A stretch of DNA of 64,000 nucleotides, taken from Picosynechococcus sp. PCC 7002. GTDB lineage: Bacteria > Cyanobacteriota > Cyanobacteriia > Cyanobacteriales > MRBY01. Below are positions 36,706 to 46,508 of this stretch, one piece after another. A program made the translations under genes and the position numbers. A model generated the notes under the pieces. The model made no database searches. It was not told where the DNA came from and saw nothing but the letters and a program-made list of their open reading frames with translations. The first letter of the stretch is position 1. Each line of letters begins with the position of its first letter. Location of the stretch: contig NZ_CAWLFA010000007.1 of NCBI RefSeq assembly GCF_963860125.1, positions 62,001 to 126,000 on the forward strand, read 5' to 3'.

Positions 36706-37766
36706 CGTTTCACCTTGGCGCGAATCAGATAAATAAAGAATGGCGCACCAATGAGAGGCATCACCAAACCAACGGGTAACTCCTGGGGCTGAATGAGCAA
36801 CCGCGCCAGAATATCCGCCCACAGCAGCAAAATTCCGCCCATTGCCGCTGCGTAGGGCAAGATCCAGCGGTATTCCGTCCCCACCAAAAATCGGGTCATG
36901 TGCGGCACAATCAGTCCCACAAAGCCAATCGGCCCGGCGATCGCCACACTCCCCCCAGCCAACAGCAGCACACAAACCGCCGCCAAGATCTTAATAATGA
37001 GGGTATTTTGTCCCAATCCCTGGGCCATATCCTGCCCCAAACTGAGCAGGGTAATTTGTTTACCAAGGCTCAAAGAAAGCAATAAACCAATAATTAAATA
37101 GGGCAAAACTTGGAGGAGTAAATCAAGATCACGACCCGCCACCGAACCAGCCAACCAAAAGCGAATTTGATCCAAAGTTTGTTGACTGACGATTAAAATG
37201 CCGCTGGTCATGGACGCGAGAAAAGCGGTAAAAGAGGCTCCCACCAAGGTCAAATTGAGCGGCGAAGCCCCACCCCGACCCAGGGACGCAAAGCCATAGA
37301 CTAAAACCGCCGTTAAACCCGCACCTAATAAAGCAAAACCCGCATAAAGATTCAGAGAATTGCCGCCACCAATTAATGTCGCTAACACCACCGCAAAGGC
37401 CGCCCCCGCATTTACCCCCAAAATCGCCGGCGAAGCTAAAGGATTTCCGGTAATCCCCTGCATCAGACTCCCTGCAACGGCCAAAGCTGAACCGACCACC
37501 AAGGCAATGAGCGATCGCGGTAAACGAACTGTCCGAATTACAAGCTGTTCCGTAGACCCATCAAATTGAAAAATTGACCCATAAATTTCTGCCACAGAAA
37601 TATCAGCCGCCCCAAAATTCAGACTAGCCAAAAAACTCACCAGAAGTAAGGCAAAGCTGATCAATAAACCTCCCATGAGACGTATCGACCGGGGTAAAAA
37701 TAAAGCGGAAAAAAAATTGGTTTGGGTCACAACACTTGAAAAATCAACCGAAACGGCATAGGACAA
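36702..37766 (-). CDS. siderophore ABC permease (FepD-like)
   Basis: A 354-residue FecCD-type permease with about ten membrane segments. Marks are TVRLPRSLIALVVGSALA, LMQGITGNPLASPAILG, and GPIGFVGLIVPHMTRFL. It overlaps the next permease gene by four bases and begins 28 bases after the MORN-protein gene. FepD/FepG-type pairs import ferric siderophores from the periplasm. Confidence 0.93.
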   Translation of the reverse strand: MSYAVSVDFSSVVTQTNFFSALFLPRSIRLMGGLLISFALLLVSFLASLNFGAADISVAEIYGSIFQFDGSTEQLVIRTVRLPRSLIALVVGSALAVAGSLMQGITGNPLASPAILGVNAGAAFAVVLATLIGGGNSLNLYAGFALLGAGLTAVLVYGFASLGRGGASPLNLTLVGASFTAFLASMTSGILIVSQQTLDQIRFWLAGSVAGRDLDLLLQVLPYLIIGLLLSLSLGKQITLLSLGQDMAQGLGQNTLIIKILAAVCVLLLAGGSVAIAGPIGFVGLIVPHMTRFLVGTEYRWILPYAAAMGGILLLWADILARLLIQPQELPVGLVMPLIGAPFFIYLIRAKVKR

Positions 37767-37794
37767 GACTTAGAAAAAATCAGAAATAGGAATA

Positions 37795-38562
37795 TTATTC
37801 AACTAATTCCCCTTCATCCCAGGTGCCTTCAATGCGCGTGCCATCGCTGAAGATGTAAACACCGGCCCCTTGGTAAAGATCATTTTGAAAATTGCCTTCG
37901 TAGCGATCGCCATCGGCATATTCACAGACCCCTTGGCCGTTGAGCAGATTATCGGCAAACTCCCCTTCGCAGCGATCGCCATTTTGGTAAGTAAAAGTGC
38001 CTTGGCCCACAAAGTTACCACCCACAAATTCGCCAGCATATTCATTGCCATTGGCGAGGGTATAAACCCCTTGGCCGGTAATTGCGCCGAGGGCCACTGC
38101 TCCGGTGTACTGGCTGCCATCACTAAAGGTAAATGTTCCTTCCCCATCTGGGAGATCGTTTTTTAGCTCGCCTTCATAGCGATCGCCATTGCTATATTCA
38201 CAGGAACCAGGCCCCGTGAGATTTCCCTCTACAACTGTACCCGTACAGCGATCGCCATTTTGGTAGGTGAAAGTCCCCTCACCGCTGGGTACCCCGGCAA
38301 CAAATTCGCCAGTATAGCTGCCGCCATCGGTAGTGGTAAAAGTGCCTTGGCCGTGGGGTTGTCCTGCTTCAAATTCGCCTTCGTAGCGATCGCCGTTGCC
38401 ATATTCACAAGTGACCTGGCCCTGAAGTTGACCTTCCACCAGTTCCCCCTCGCATTGGCCCCCATTCGGTAAAGAGATAGTCACTGCACTGGCGATCGCC
38501 CCTGTAAAGAGAGTGCCTAAAGCTGCTAAACCCAAAGAAAAAAATGTCTTGTAAATGACCAT
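37795..38562 (-). CDS. exported MORN-repeat protein
   Basis: A 255-residue protein with a signal peptide (FFSLGLAALGTLFTGAIASA) and then ten MORN units (GDRYEGEF type) covering nearly all of the mature protein. Units alternate between Tyr and Cys forms (GDRCEGEF, GDRCTGTV), so there are several cysteines that could form disulfides in the periplasm. MORN repeats make an extended beta sheet used for binding lipids or proteins. It is encoded between tonB and the permease genes, probably in one operon. A part in the TonB or envelope machinery is only an inference. Confidence 0.85.
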   Translation of the reverse strand: MVIYKTFFSLGLAALGTLFTGAIASAVTISLPNGGQCEGELVEGQLQGQVTCEYGNGDRYEGEFEAGQPHGQGTFTTTDGGSYTGEFVAGVPSGEGTFTYQNGDRCTGTVVEGNLTGPGSCEYSNGDRYEGELKNDLPDGEGTFTFSDGSQYTGAVALGAITGQGVYTLANGNEYAGEFVGGNFVGQGTFTYQNGDRCEGEFADNLLNGQGVCEYADGDRYEGNFQNDLYQGAGVYIFSDGTRIEGTWDEGELVE

Positions 38563-38627
38563 AATCTAATTGCAATCTTCAAATATTCAAATAAAGTAAT
38601 GACTCAAAACATACGAACCAATCAGAC

Positions 38628-40163
38628 CTAACCACCCGTTTCCGATGTGGGTACCGCCTGTTGCTGTTGTTGCTGTTGTTGCTGTTGACGCTGCCGTTCT
38701 AGTTCGACTTGGCGTTGACGTTCAGCTTCCGCCTGTCTCTGACGCTCAAGCTCAGCCTGGCGTTGTCTTTCCTGTTCAGCTTGTCTTTGACGCTCCAATT
38801 CTGCCTGACGTTGGCGCTCAGCTTCCGCCTGTCTCTGCCTTTCCGCTTCTGCTTGTTGCTGTCGTTCGGCCTCGGCCTGTCTTTGTTGCTCGGCTTCCGC
38901 CTGGCGTTGTTGTTCTTGGGCTGCTTGATTCTGTTCTTGACGTTGTTGTTCAGCTTCGGCCTGTTGTTCTTGAGCGGCTTGCTGTTCTTGGGCTTGATTT
39001 TCCTGTTGTTCTTGTTGTTGGCGCGCTAATTCCGCCTGGCGTTGACGTTCGGCCTCGGCTTGTCGCTGCCGTTCCAGTTCAGCTTGGCGTTGCTCCTCTG
39101 CTTCCGTTTGGCGCTGTTTAGCCTCCCGTTCAAAGTCAGTGCCCGGTTGCGCAAAGTTAATCGCTAAACGTACCCGCCGCTGTTCACCACTGGGACAACG
39201 AATGCCCCGGGCAGCGGAGAGGGCCGCCTGATCAAGGGCTGAGTAATTACTAGAGCGCAGGATTCTTGCTTGGGCCACACTGCCATTTGTACTTGTAATC
39301 ACCTCAACCACAGGTCTTGCCTCAATTCCCCTAGAGGCAAGGGAAGCAGGAAACTGCGGTTGGCTGGGGGCAGAACAACCGGCTCCAGATGCGACAGGGG
39401 CCGCAGGAGGATTATTGCTTGGGCGAGTTGGAGCAGACCGTTGAGCTGCTGTTTGATTGCCGGGCCTACCGCTACTGTTTGTGTTGGGATTACCTTGGCG
39501 ATTTTCGTTCTGCAGGCTGCCACGGAGACCTGCATTATTGGCTGCACTAAGGGGGGCGGAGGAAACACCAGGACTTGTTGGCTTAGAACGGTTCGCTCCG
39601 GTTGCCGTGCTCCCAGGCTTTGTGGTGGCATTGCGCTCGGCTCCTGATGCGGCGGCCTGTAGTTGACCCCGCAATGGGTTTGAATTTTCAGGCGATAGGG
39701 GAGCAGGGGCATTCTCGGACACCTGAGATTCCGGTTCGGACGCAGATTCCTGGGGTTCTGGCTCAGAGGTCGTTTCCTGAACTTGGGGTTCTGGCGGTGC
39801 TTCCTGGGGGCGAACTGTAGGAGCCGCAGCCGTTACCGTTGGCTGGGGGATTGGCACAGGGCTATTGGTCACTGCACTTGGAGCAGGCACACTCGGAGTT
39901 GCCGCAGATGTTGGCAGAGTGTCCAGGGGTTCTGGAGGTGTTTCTTCCGTGACTTCCGGCTCTTCAACAGGCGGCGTTTCAGTGACGATAAATTCTAAGG
40001 GCGGTTGTTCCGTAGAGACCGTTTCTACCGGGGGTAACCAGCGCAACCCTAACAAAGCCCCTGCGTGGAGGACAACAGAGCCTGTCAACCCGCAGGCCAA
40101 CCATTTTTTCAGGACTTCTTGTTCATTTTGCCGCTCTTGCTGACAAAGGTCAGACATACTCAT
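38628..40163 (-). CDS. tonB: TonB-family energy transducer with long C-terminal coiled tail
   Basis: A 511-residue protein. The start is the ATG at 40163, with AAGGA eight bases before it. One membrane segment (about 22-42, ACGLTGSVVLHAGALLG) is followed by a Pro/Glu/Thr-rich periplasmic stretch and a Ser/Asn-rich part. A TonB C-terminal domain follows at about 265-340 (PQFPASLASRGIE, VVEVITSTNGSV, LDQAALSAARG). After it come about 170 residues of Gln/Arg/Glu/Ala repeats (RQRQAEAERQRQ). In most TonB proteins the domain that touches the receptor is at the very end, so this tail is unusual. It likely energises all receptors in the window. ExbB/ExbD genes are not here. Confidence 0.87.
   Translation of the reverse strand: MSMSDLCQQERQNEQEVLKKWLACGLTGSVVLHAGALLGLRWLPPVETVSTEQPPLEFIVTETPPVEEPEVTEETPPEPLDTLPTSAATPSVPAPSAVTNSPVPIPQPTVTAAAPTVRPQEAPPEPQVQETTSEPEPQESASEPESQVSENAPAPLSPENSNPLRGQLQAAASGAERNATTKPGSTATGANRSKPTSPGVSSAPLSAANNAGLRGSLQNENRQGNPNTNSSGRPGNQTAAQRSAPTRPSNNPPAAPVASGAGCSAPSQPQFPASLASRGIEARPVVEVITSTNGSVAQARILRSSNYSALDQAALSAARGIRCPSGEQRRVRLAINFAQPGTDFEREAKQRQTEAEEQRQAELERQRQAEAERQRQAELARQQQEQQENQAQEQQAAQEQQAEAEQQRQEQNQAAQEQQRQAEAEQQRQAEAERQQQAEAERQRQAEAERQRQAELERQRQAEQERQRQAELERQRQAEAERQRQVELERQRQQQQQQQQQQAVPTSETGG
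38645..39110. repeat. tandem repeats coding the TonB tail
   Basis: Repeated units of about 12-30 bases (GCGTTGACGTTC, CTCAGCCTGGCG-like, and GTTGTTGCT runs) encode the Gln/Arg/Glu/Ala helix. Copy number could vary between strains by slippage. Confidence 0.75.
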
Positions 40164-40205
40164 GGGGCTTTCCTTACCATCAGTTGCAAAGTTACTGTAA
40201 AGCAA

Positions 40206-40562
40206 TCTACAGCTTATCAGTAATAAGAATTTATTTCAATAAAAATTCTTCAACAAAATAAAGTTATTCAAGGATGCTTTAGAAAAATAAAGCGAAAATC
40301 AATTGTTAATGGGTTTATTGGTAAATTTCTGGCAAAAATACGGCAATTCTTACAAATTATGTCTTACGTACTAGATTTTTGGATAACTTTAAGTGATTCC
40401 ATACCTGGAGACTTTCCAAAAAGTTTCCTAACCTGCTACAACTGCAAGACATTACCAGACAAAATAATGCCTCCCTTTCTCAAAGAGAAACATTCTAGAG
40501 AGCAAAAGCATAATTTCTGATACTGCTTAAGTCTCCTTCCGTGGGTCAAGGTTTGGTACGAG
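40206..40562. promoter_or_regulatory. tonB upstream region with an inverted repeat
   Basis: About 360 bases without a gene. A perfect inverted repeat of eight-base arms (AAGAATTT at 40225-40232, AAATTCTT at 40243-40250) lies 62 bases before the tonB start. Its AT-rich symmetric form suggests an iron-regulator site, but it does not match the Fur consensus well. The rest shows nothing I can support. Confidence 0.4.
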
Positions 40563-41529
40563 TTAGTTTTCAAGAAATTCCAAAGATAATAAGTCATCAA
40601 TGACTGCCTGGGCAGCAAGGGGGCCACTAACAAGCCAATGACCGCCTACCAGATAGACTTGATCTTGTTTGACTGCTCCTAAACGAGACCAGAGTGGAGT
40701 ATCTGCTAATTTTTTGAGCTGCGCTTGGGACTCTTTTTCAATGCGAGGCTGGTAATCATAAACTACGACAAAAATAATATCCCCATCGGCATCTTGTAAG
40801 CGTTCTTGACTAAGAGACATCTGAATTGGGTTTCCTACGATGGCTAAGGCTTGGTTTTGATCTAAATTTTGGGCTGCAGGTCGCCCCAAACCAATATCTG
40901 CCAAAATTTGGCCAATAAACGAATCTTTGAGATAAACGCTAATTTTGTCTGGATAGAGACGGATTACTGATACTTCTATTTCTGAACGTTGCTTACCTAG
41001 TTGTTGTTTTAGATTGGTAATCTGCCCTTGATAATCTGTGATGACCCGGTTCGCCATTTCGGGTTCCTGGAAGACCTCACCCAATAAACCGAACAATTTC
41101 TTGCCAATGGCCACTATTTTGATTGTTGGCGAGAACCGTGGGGGCAATTTGGCTCAGTAAGTCATAGGTCGTTTGTTCTTGGCCATCGGCCAACCCGATA
41201 ATCAGATCAGGCTTCAGGGCGACAATCTTTTCTAAGTTGAGGGGCCAACCGAGAATTTCGATGTCTGCTAGCTGTGTTTCTAGGTGTAGTAGGACATCCG
41301 TTTGGGCAGCTAGGGGCTGGATGTCCATGGCCAAGGCAGATTCTAGGGTTGTTCCTCCTAAGGTTACAATCCGCTGAGGCTCTAGGGGAACGCAGGTTTC
41401 TCCCAGGGCGTGTTGCATCAGATGACAGTCTGGGCGCAGATTGGTCTCAACTGAGCGATCGCCAGTGCAACTAGTAATGAACCAGAAGGTTAAAAGTGTG
41501 AAAATAATGAATCGCCTTGGTTTGAACAT
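40563..41529 (-). pseudogene. siderophore-binding lipoprotein, frameshifted
   Basis: Two frames together make one class III binding protein. The first part (41077-41529) has a lipoprotein signal (FITSC) and then GETCVPLEPQRIVTLGG and IVALKPDLIIGLADG. It breaks near 41092-41103, after SGHWQEIV. The second part (40563-41147 frame) continues GLLGEVFQEPE, then SVIRLYPDKISVYLKDSF and LGAVKQDQVYLVGGHW. It is similar to the intact protein at 52692-53717 over its whole length (SVIRLYPDSITMYLQDSF there). One extra base explains the break. It belongs to the cassette of the decayed receptor next to it. Confidence 0.8.
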
Positions 41530-41574
41530 GCAGCCTTATCCACCAAAATTAGAACATTTTCTTTGTTCTACCCA

Positions 41575-44097
41575 TTACCAACTCAGGCGATAACTTGCCG
41601 TGAGAGTTCTCCCGGATTCAGCTAAGTTAGATGCTCTTAGAGCCTGTGAGTAGACAGAAGAATATTGATGATCAAATAGATTTTGGACACCGATTTGTAG
41701 GGTGCCGCCGCCGAGACTCACACTGCTGATATAGTCCACGACAACATAACCTTCAATTGCCTTAGGATCGACCGGTCTACCACGATCATCAAGGGTTTCA
41801 GAGGCGCGATCGCGATCACCGACATATAACAGTTGCAGACGATTATTCCAGCCTGGCAAAGTTTCATGTTGCACATAGGCGGTTAGTTTGAGTGGTTGAA
41901 TGCTGAAACTATTGAGAGCTTGGAAATCACCATCGTCATTGGGGTCAGATTCCCCCTCGTTCCAACCAACGACGGCCCCAAGTTGCCAGCGATCGCTCGG
42001 TTGCCAGTCTACACTCGCTTCTACTCCGTAGATTCTCTCTGGAGCCCGTTGTAGCGTGAGAATACCTCGGTCGTTTTCCACTAATCTGGCACCCAAATCC
42101 GAAGTATTGTAAAAACCAGCGAGAGAAAACTGCACCGTATCCCAACGACCACGAAAGCCCAGTTCATACTGATTAACTTTCTGGGGTTGTAGATCATCGA
42201 TAGAGCCATCAATAGTAAAAGTAGAAGGCGTAGGCGGAAAGCCCAAAAAACTTAAAAAGCGAGGCACAGAAAAACCTTGGGAAAAGTTGGCAAAGGCACT
42301 CAACTCAGGCGTCATTTGATATACAGTCCCAACATTGAAAACCGTTGAATCAAAGGTGCGCTCTCCTCCCTCGATAGTCGCTTCAGCCTCATCAAAGCCC
42401 GGATCAAAAAAGCGATTAAAATCATCATCATAGAAGGTTACATAGTCATCAACGCTGAACCCAAAACGGTCATAGCGTATCCCACCACTCAACAAAAATT
42501 TATCGGTGACATCCCATTGCAACTGTCCAAACAGACCTAAGTTATCAAGATCGTAGGCCGGAGCGAGGTTGTCATATTCATTAATTAATCGTGCGAAAAA
42601 TGCCGTCTTGATCAAATGCAACAGGATCTGCTTCTTCCGTAACGCTAGCGCCGTTTTTCTGAAATTCAAAATCAGCTCCCCACAATAAATTGGCATTCTC
42701 TGCTAGAGGAGTATCAATTTGCAGTTGTCCACCAAATGCCTCTTCCTCGGCCCGAGTTAAAACAATGGCATCAAAGAAGAAATCATTTCTTGCGTCACTG
42801 GGAATGCCACTCTGGAAGCTATTACGATAATAGGCCTGAACATCAACTTGGCTATCTAAAAAAAGATTGTCGTGGGTGTAGGTGAGATAGGTGCTTAAAC
42901 TCCGAATTTCAGGATCCGTAGCACCTGAAAAACCAATAGTGCGGCGGGTTGCGAGGGTTTTGCCATTGGGGTCACTGTTGGGAACAGGGAGAATTTCAAT
43001 GTCGCGATCATCGGAATTATAGGTAAAGTTAAATTCCAACCGTTGCGCTTCATCAATATCTATCCCCAACTTCGCCAAAAGACCAAGACTCTCTGTGTTA
43101 TCCAGAGTACGGTTATCCGTCGGAATTAAATCTCCTTCTGCATCGTAAAAATCTCCCGTTGTTGTCCGACTTAGGGAGAGCCGATAGTCAACATTGCCTT
43201 CCTTGCCGGAAATGCCATAGCGTAAATCTGTACCAACACTTTCTTCTTCGCCAAAGGCAAGATTATTAAATCCAACTTCAGCTGTAGAAAGAAACTGTTC
43301 TTCTTGGGGCCGACGGGTAATGATATTAATCACCCCCCTAGGGCTTCTGCACCATAAATGGCTGTGGGGCCACTGACCACCTCAATGCGTTCGATCTGAT
43401 CGGGGTCAATATACTCCAATTGAATATTCGGGCTACGATTGGAGCGTTGGGGAATGCCGTCAATTAAAACAGAAAAATCCCGGCCTCGTAGGGTTTGTGC
43501 GTTGGCACGATTTGATAGGTTAGGAGCGCCCAGGCCAGGCACGAAGCGAGAGATAATATCAGCAGTGTTGTTACTCACAGCACTTTGTGCTTCGATCTGT
43601 TGGCGATTAATAACCGTAATTGAGCGGGGAATATCAAGGGGGTCTTCCTCTGTCCGGGTGGCAGTGACCACTAACTCAATGACCTCTAAGTCTTCAGTTT
43701 CTGCCATGGCAGTCACCACATTGAGGCTTAACCCTTGGGGACTTTGGACAATCTCGGCTTGAGGCGCGTTTGTGTCTCCGGTAATCGTTACTTGAAGGGT
43801 GTTGGGATCGAGATTGAGAGCTGTTATTTCCGTTATTCCCAGAATAGGATCAACTTCACGAAATGTACTTCTCGATAATTGAGCATTGGGAATAGTCGCA
43901 ATAATACTATTGCCTTCTTTTACAATGGCAGCTTCTAAGGGGACATTATCTGAAGTATCTAAAATAACTTCTAGTCCGAAATCCGTTGTCAAAACTCGAA
44001 TATCAATGACGGTGTTCACCTGGGCAAAAACAGGTGCAGTGGCAACGACTGGAGCGATTCCAGCCACAAGCATATGGCTCAGTAAAGTTCTTTTCAT
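41575..44097 (-). pseudogene. TonB-dependent siderophore receptor, two frameshifts
   Basis: One receptor in three frames. It starts at the ATG at 44097 (GAGGA upstream; GTG at 44109 is possible), with a signal peptide ending near PVFAQ, an AMIN domain and a plug (DIPRSITVINRQQIEA, GPTAIYGAEALGG). It breaks in a run of six G (43333-43338 on the plus strand as C); seven would join GG to VINIITRRP. The second break is at 42581-42588, where TTAA is doubled; removing one copy joins FRTIN to EYDNLAPAYDL. The barrel ends in Trp (ASYRLSW). Two separate breaks, one a clear duplication, mean it is probably dead. Confidence 0.87.
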
Positions 44098-44215
44098 GTC
44101 TGTCCTCACACAAAACTAAATTGCCCAATCGTGATCTTGGGAAATATCCCCAAGCAACTGTTGCTAAAGAGATTCAATAAGCCTACAGGGTGAAAAGGTA
44201 ATTTTGGAGGGGTTG

Positions 44216-44254
44216 ACCTCTTTGAAACGGACCCTTAACCTCTTTGAGGCGGAC
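44216..44254. promoter_or_regulatory. 22-bp-period direct repeat, probable AraC-type operator
   Basis: ACCTCTTTGAAACGGAC (44216-44232) is repeated as ACCTCTTTGAGGCGGAC (44238-44254), 15 of 17 bases the same, 22 bases apart. It lies between the AraC-family gene and the receptor pseudogene, 119-157 bases before the receptor start. Two sites on one face of the helix are what AraC-family activators such as PchR use. Binding is inferred. Confidence 0.6.
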
Positions 44255-45234
44255 TAAATTTGTTTTTGGGTGCAGTATAAGCTTGGTGCAATTCCAAATT
44301 TTTTGCGGAAAGCGGTATTAAAGGAAGTAGGACTGGCATAACCCACGGTCTTTGCGGCGTCTTTAACTTGCATTTGTCCGCTCAAAAGTAATTCTTGTGC
44401 TTGCTCAAGACGGCGATCGCGCAAATATCCAAATACTGTAGTGCCAAAGACTTCGCGAAAGCCTTGCTTCAGTTTGCGGTCATTGATGCCGACTAATTTT
44501 GCGAGCTCTGTCAGGGAAGGGGGCGTCGATAATCGTTGCAGGAGAATTTCACTCGCTTCATAAATACAGTCAATGTCCTTATTGGGTAACTTGGGAGAAG
44601 ATTTTCTATGGGTTTGATCAAGTTGATCAATTTGCAGCGAAATTAATTCTAAAATTTTCCCTTCTAAATAGAGTTGTTTTGTTACGCCTTGATATTGACA
44701 GTTAAGAATTTGCTGAAGCACCAGTTGAATGATTGGATTAATAGGCAAAGATTTTCGGTAAACCCAATCTTCTGTGGGTGAGCTTAGTCGGTATGCAATT
44801 GAATTTTTGGTTGACAAAAAAGGAGAGATTAATCGATTAAAATAATCCACGCCCATATGAATGCTAATGATTAATCGTTTCTCCCGTTCTGGATGTTGCA
44901 GGCAGTCTTGGGGAGCAATTCCACCGCTAAAGACAAAACTTTCTCCTGCCTTGATTTCGCCTAATGATGAAATTTGACAACTACCTTGCAGATAAAAACA
45001 AAATTCTAAACAATGCTTTCGTTCTGGCAATTTGAGTACCAGAGCATTTTTGGAACGGTAGTTCGTAATTGAGAGGGAAATGTGGGGATTAATCCAAATT
45101 TCTTTCTCGATGCCATGACCCAATTGAAAACTATATTGCCAGCTTTTTTCAAAGTTACTATTAATTGAATGCTGCAGGACTGCTGCTTCTTGCATTAATT
45201 CCCAATATTGATCTAGTGAAATAACAATAGCCAT
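44254..45234 (-). CDS. AraC-family regulator (PchR-type), cassette 1
   Basis: A 326-residue protein. The N-terminal part (about 1-215) is a ligand-sensing region (QYWELMQEAAVLQHS, then CLEFCFYLQGSCQI). The last 100 residues hold two helix-turn-helix motifs (PPSLTELAKLVGINDRKLKQGFRE and VKDAAKTVGYASPTSFNTAFRKKFG; given here in part). PchR-type proteins sense a ferric siderophore and activate its receptor gene. The receptor it precedes is decayed, so this regulator may be orphaned or act on other cassettes. Confidence 0.9.
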   Translation of the reverse strand: MAIVISLDQYWELMQEAAVLQHSINSNFEKSWQYSFQLGHGIEKEIWINPHISLSITNYRSKNALVLKLPERKHCLEFCFYLQGSCQISSLGEIKAGESFVFSGGIAPQDCLQHPEREKRLIISIHMGVDYFNRLISPFLSTKNSIAYRLSSPTEDWVYRKSLPINPIIQLVLQQILNCQYQGVTKQLYLEGKILELISLQIDQLDQTHRKSSPKLPNKDIDCIYEASEILLQRLSTPPSLTELAKLVGINDRKLKQGFREVFGTTVFGYLRDRRLEQAQELLLSGQMQVKDAAKTVGYASPTSFNTAFRKKFGIAPSLYCTQKQI

Positions 45235-45294
45235 TAATCAGCAATAGCTCGCGTAAATAGTAACTCTTGCCCAAGATTATACAGGAGATGAATA

Positions 45295-45319
45295 TTTATT
45301 GCTATATACTTGCAATAAA
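45295..45319. promoter_or_regulatory. inverted repeat upstream of AraC gene, possible iron-regulator site
   Basis: Perfect eight-base arms TTTATTGC (45295-45302) and GCAATAAA (45312-45319) with a nine-base spacer, 61 bases before the start of the AraC-family gene. Could bind Fur or another dimer; no direct match to the consensus. Confidence 0.35.
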
Positions 45320-45412
45320 TTGCGTAAATCATGGTCCCTAAGTTTCTAATTAACGATCTGGTCTATTGGCAAGTAGCGATCGCCGGAAGAAAAAGACCAA
45401 TAATCAAAACAA

Positions 45413-46459
45413 CTACTGAGCCAACAAAAATTGACGTAACTCTTCTAGGATCAGTTCTGTGCCGAGGGGTCCATTGAGACCATTCCACATCCAGTAAGTT
45501 GCGAAATAAACTTGATCTGCTTGGCTGGCAGGTAGGGCTTGGGCGATCGCATTCTCTGCCCAATCTTTCTCAATGCCTGCCGTCTGTGCCGCCAATAATT
45601 CATCGGTATTGGCTGTTGAGATATCTTGGTTATTGCCCACATCATAGCCCAAAACAAAAATACGGTCTGCTTCATCCATTGTCGGTAACACTTCCAGGGA
45701 AAGAGGTGCATAGTTCAGGGTCGTAGGCGGCGCAATCACTTGAAAGCCCAAACTTTCCATCAATTCACCAAGGTAGCTTTTTGGAGTAATCGCAATAATT
45801 TCACCACTGTTAAGACGACTAGCACCCAGGAGCAGGGCTTTGGGTGCGGCTTCGATGGCGACACTTAGATCACTACGGGCTTCGGCAACGAGGTCATCAT
45901 AACGGGCGATCGCCGCTGTCTCTTTTTCTGGACTGCCAAGGGCTAAGGCCAAGGCTTGGATATTTTTTTGCCACTGTCCTTCCTTGGTGCGAATATCCCA
46001 GAGCAACGTCGGCGCAATTTGGGAAAGCAGTTTATAGTTGTCCTGATTACGCCCCCCTTCGCCAACGATGAGATCCGGTTTTAACCGGGTCAAGACTTCT
46101 AGGGAGGGTTGACTAGAATCACCAACATTAACGGGCTGAGTCGTTACAAATTGGCCAAGGTAGGGGATCTGGGCCTCAGGGTTATCAAAGGTTTCTAGGT
46201 GAGCAAAGGCATTGACACTCCCAAGTCCCGCTGGTTGACGTCCCAGGGAAAGCAACAAATCGAGCGAATGGTCCCCCAGTACCACTACTTTTTGCGGTGT
46301 ACCACAGACCGTTGTGGAGCCCATCAGATGGGGTACTTCCCGACAATCGGTAGCAACGGGAGTCTCCGGCATTTCGCCAGCACAAGCCCCCAGCAAAATC
46401 ACAATTAAGAAGCCGCACACACTCAGCAGCCAATAGGGTAATTGAAAAAATCGCAGCAT
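45413..46459 (-). CDS. siderophore-binding lipoprotein, cassette 2
   Basis: A 348-residue protein starting at the ATG at 46459; the longer frame runs into the receptor gene before it. The signal is LIVILLGAC, with the lipid Cys near residue 25. Class III binding-protein marks are PQKVVVLGDHSLDLLLSL, LTRLKPDLIVGEGGR, LLSQIAPTLLWD and, near the end, QADQVYFATYWMWNG. It follows the receptor gene by 49 bases and is an iron-siderophore binder. It hands its ligand to the shared FepDGC-like importer, since no own permease is present. Confidence 0.9.
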   Translation of the reverse strand: MLRFFQLPYWLLSVCGFLIVILLGACAGEMPETPVATDCREVPHLMGSTTVCGTPQKVVVLGDHSLDLLLSLGRQPAGLGSVNAFAHLETFDNPEAQIPYLGQFVTTQPVNVGDSSQPSLEVLTRLKPDLIVGEGGRNQDNYKLLSQIAPTLLWDIRTKEGQWQKNIQALALALGSPEKETAAIARYDDLVAEARSDLSVAIEAAPKALLLGASRLNSGEIIAITPKSYLGELMESLGFQVIAPPTTLNYAPLSLEVLPTMDEADRIFVLGYDVGNNQDISTANTDELLAAQTAGIEKDWAENAIAQALPASQADQVYFATYWMWNGLNGPLGTELILEELRQFLLAQ

Positions 46460-46508
46460 AAATCGATTGTTGCGCCCCCAGCGCGAATAAAATCTACCAA
46501 AAATGTTT

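Noticed and set aside
38645..39110. CRISPR or other spaced repeat array
   Set aside because: The repeats are tandem, vary in length, and code for an in-frame Gln/Arg/Glu/Ala helix of TonB.
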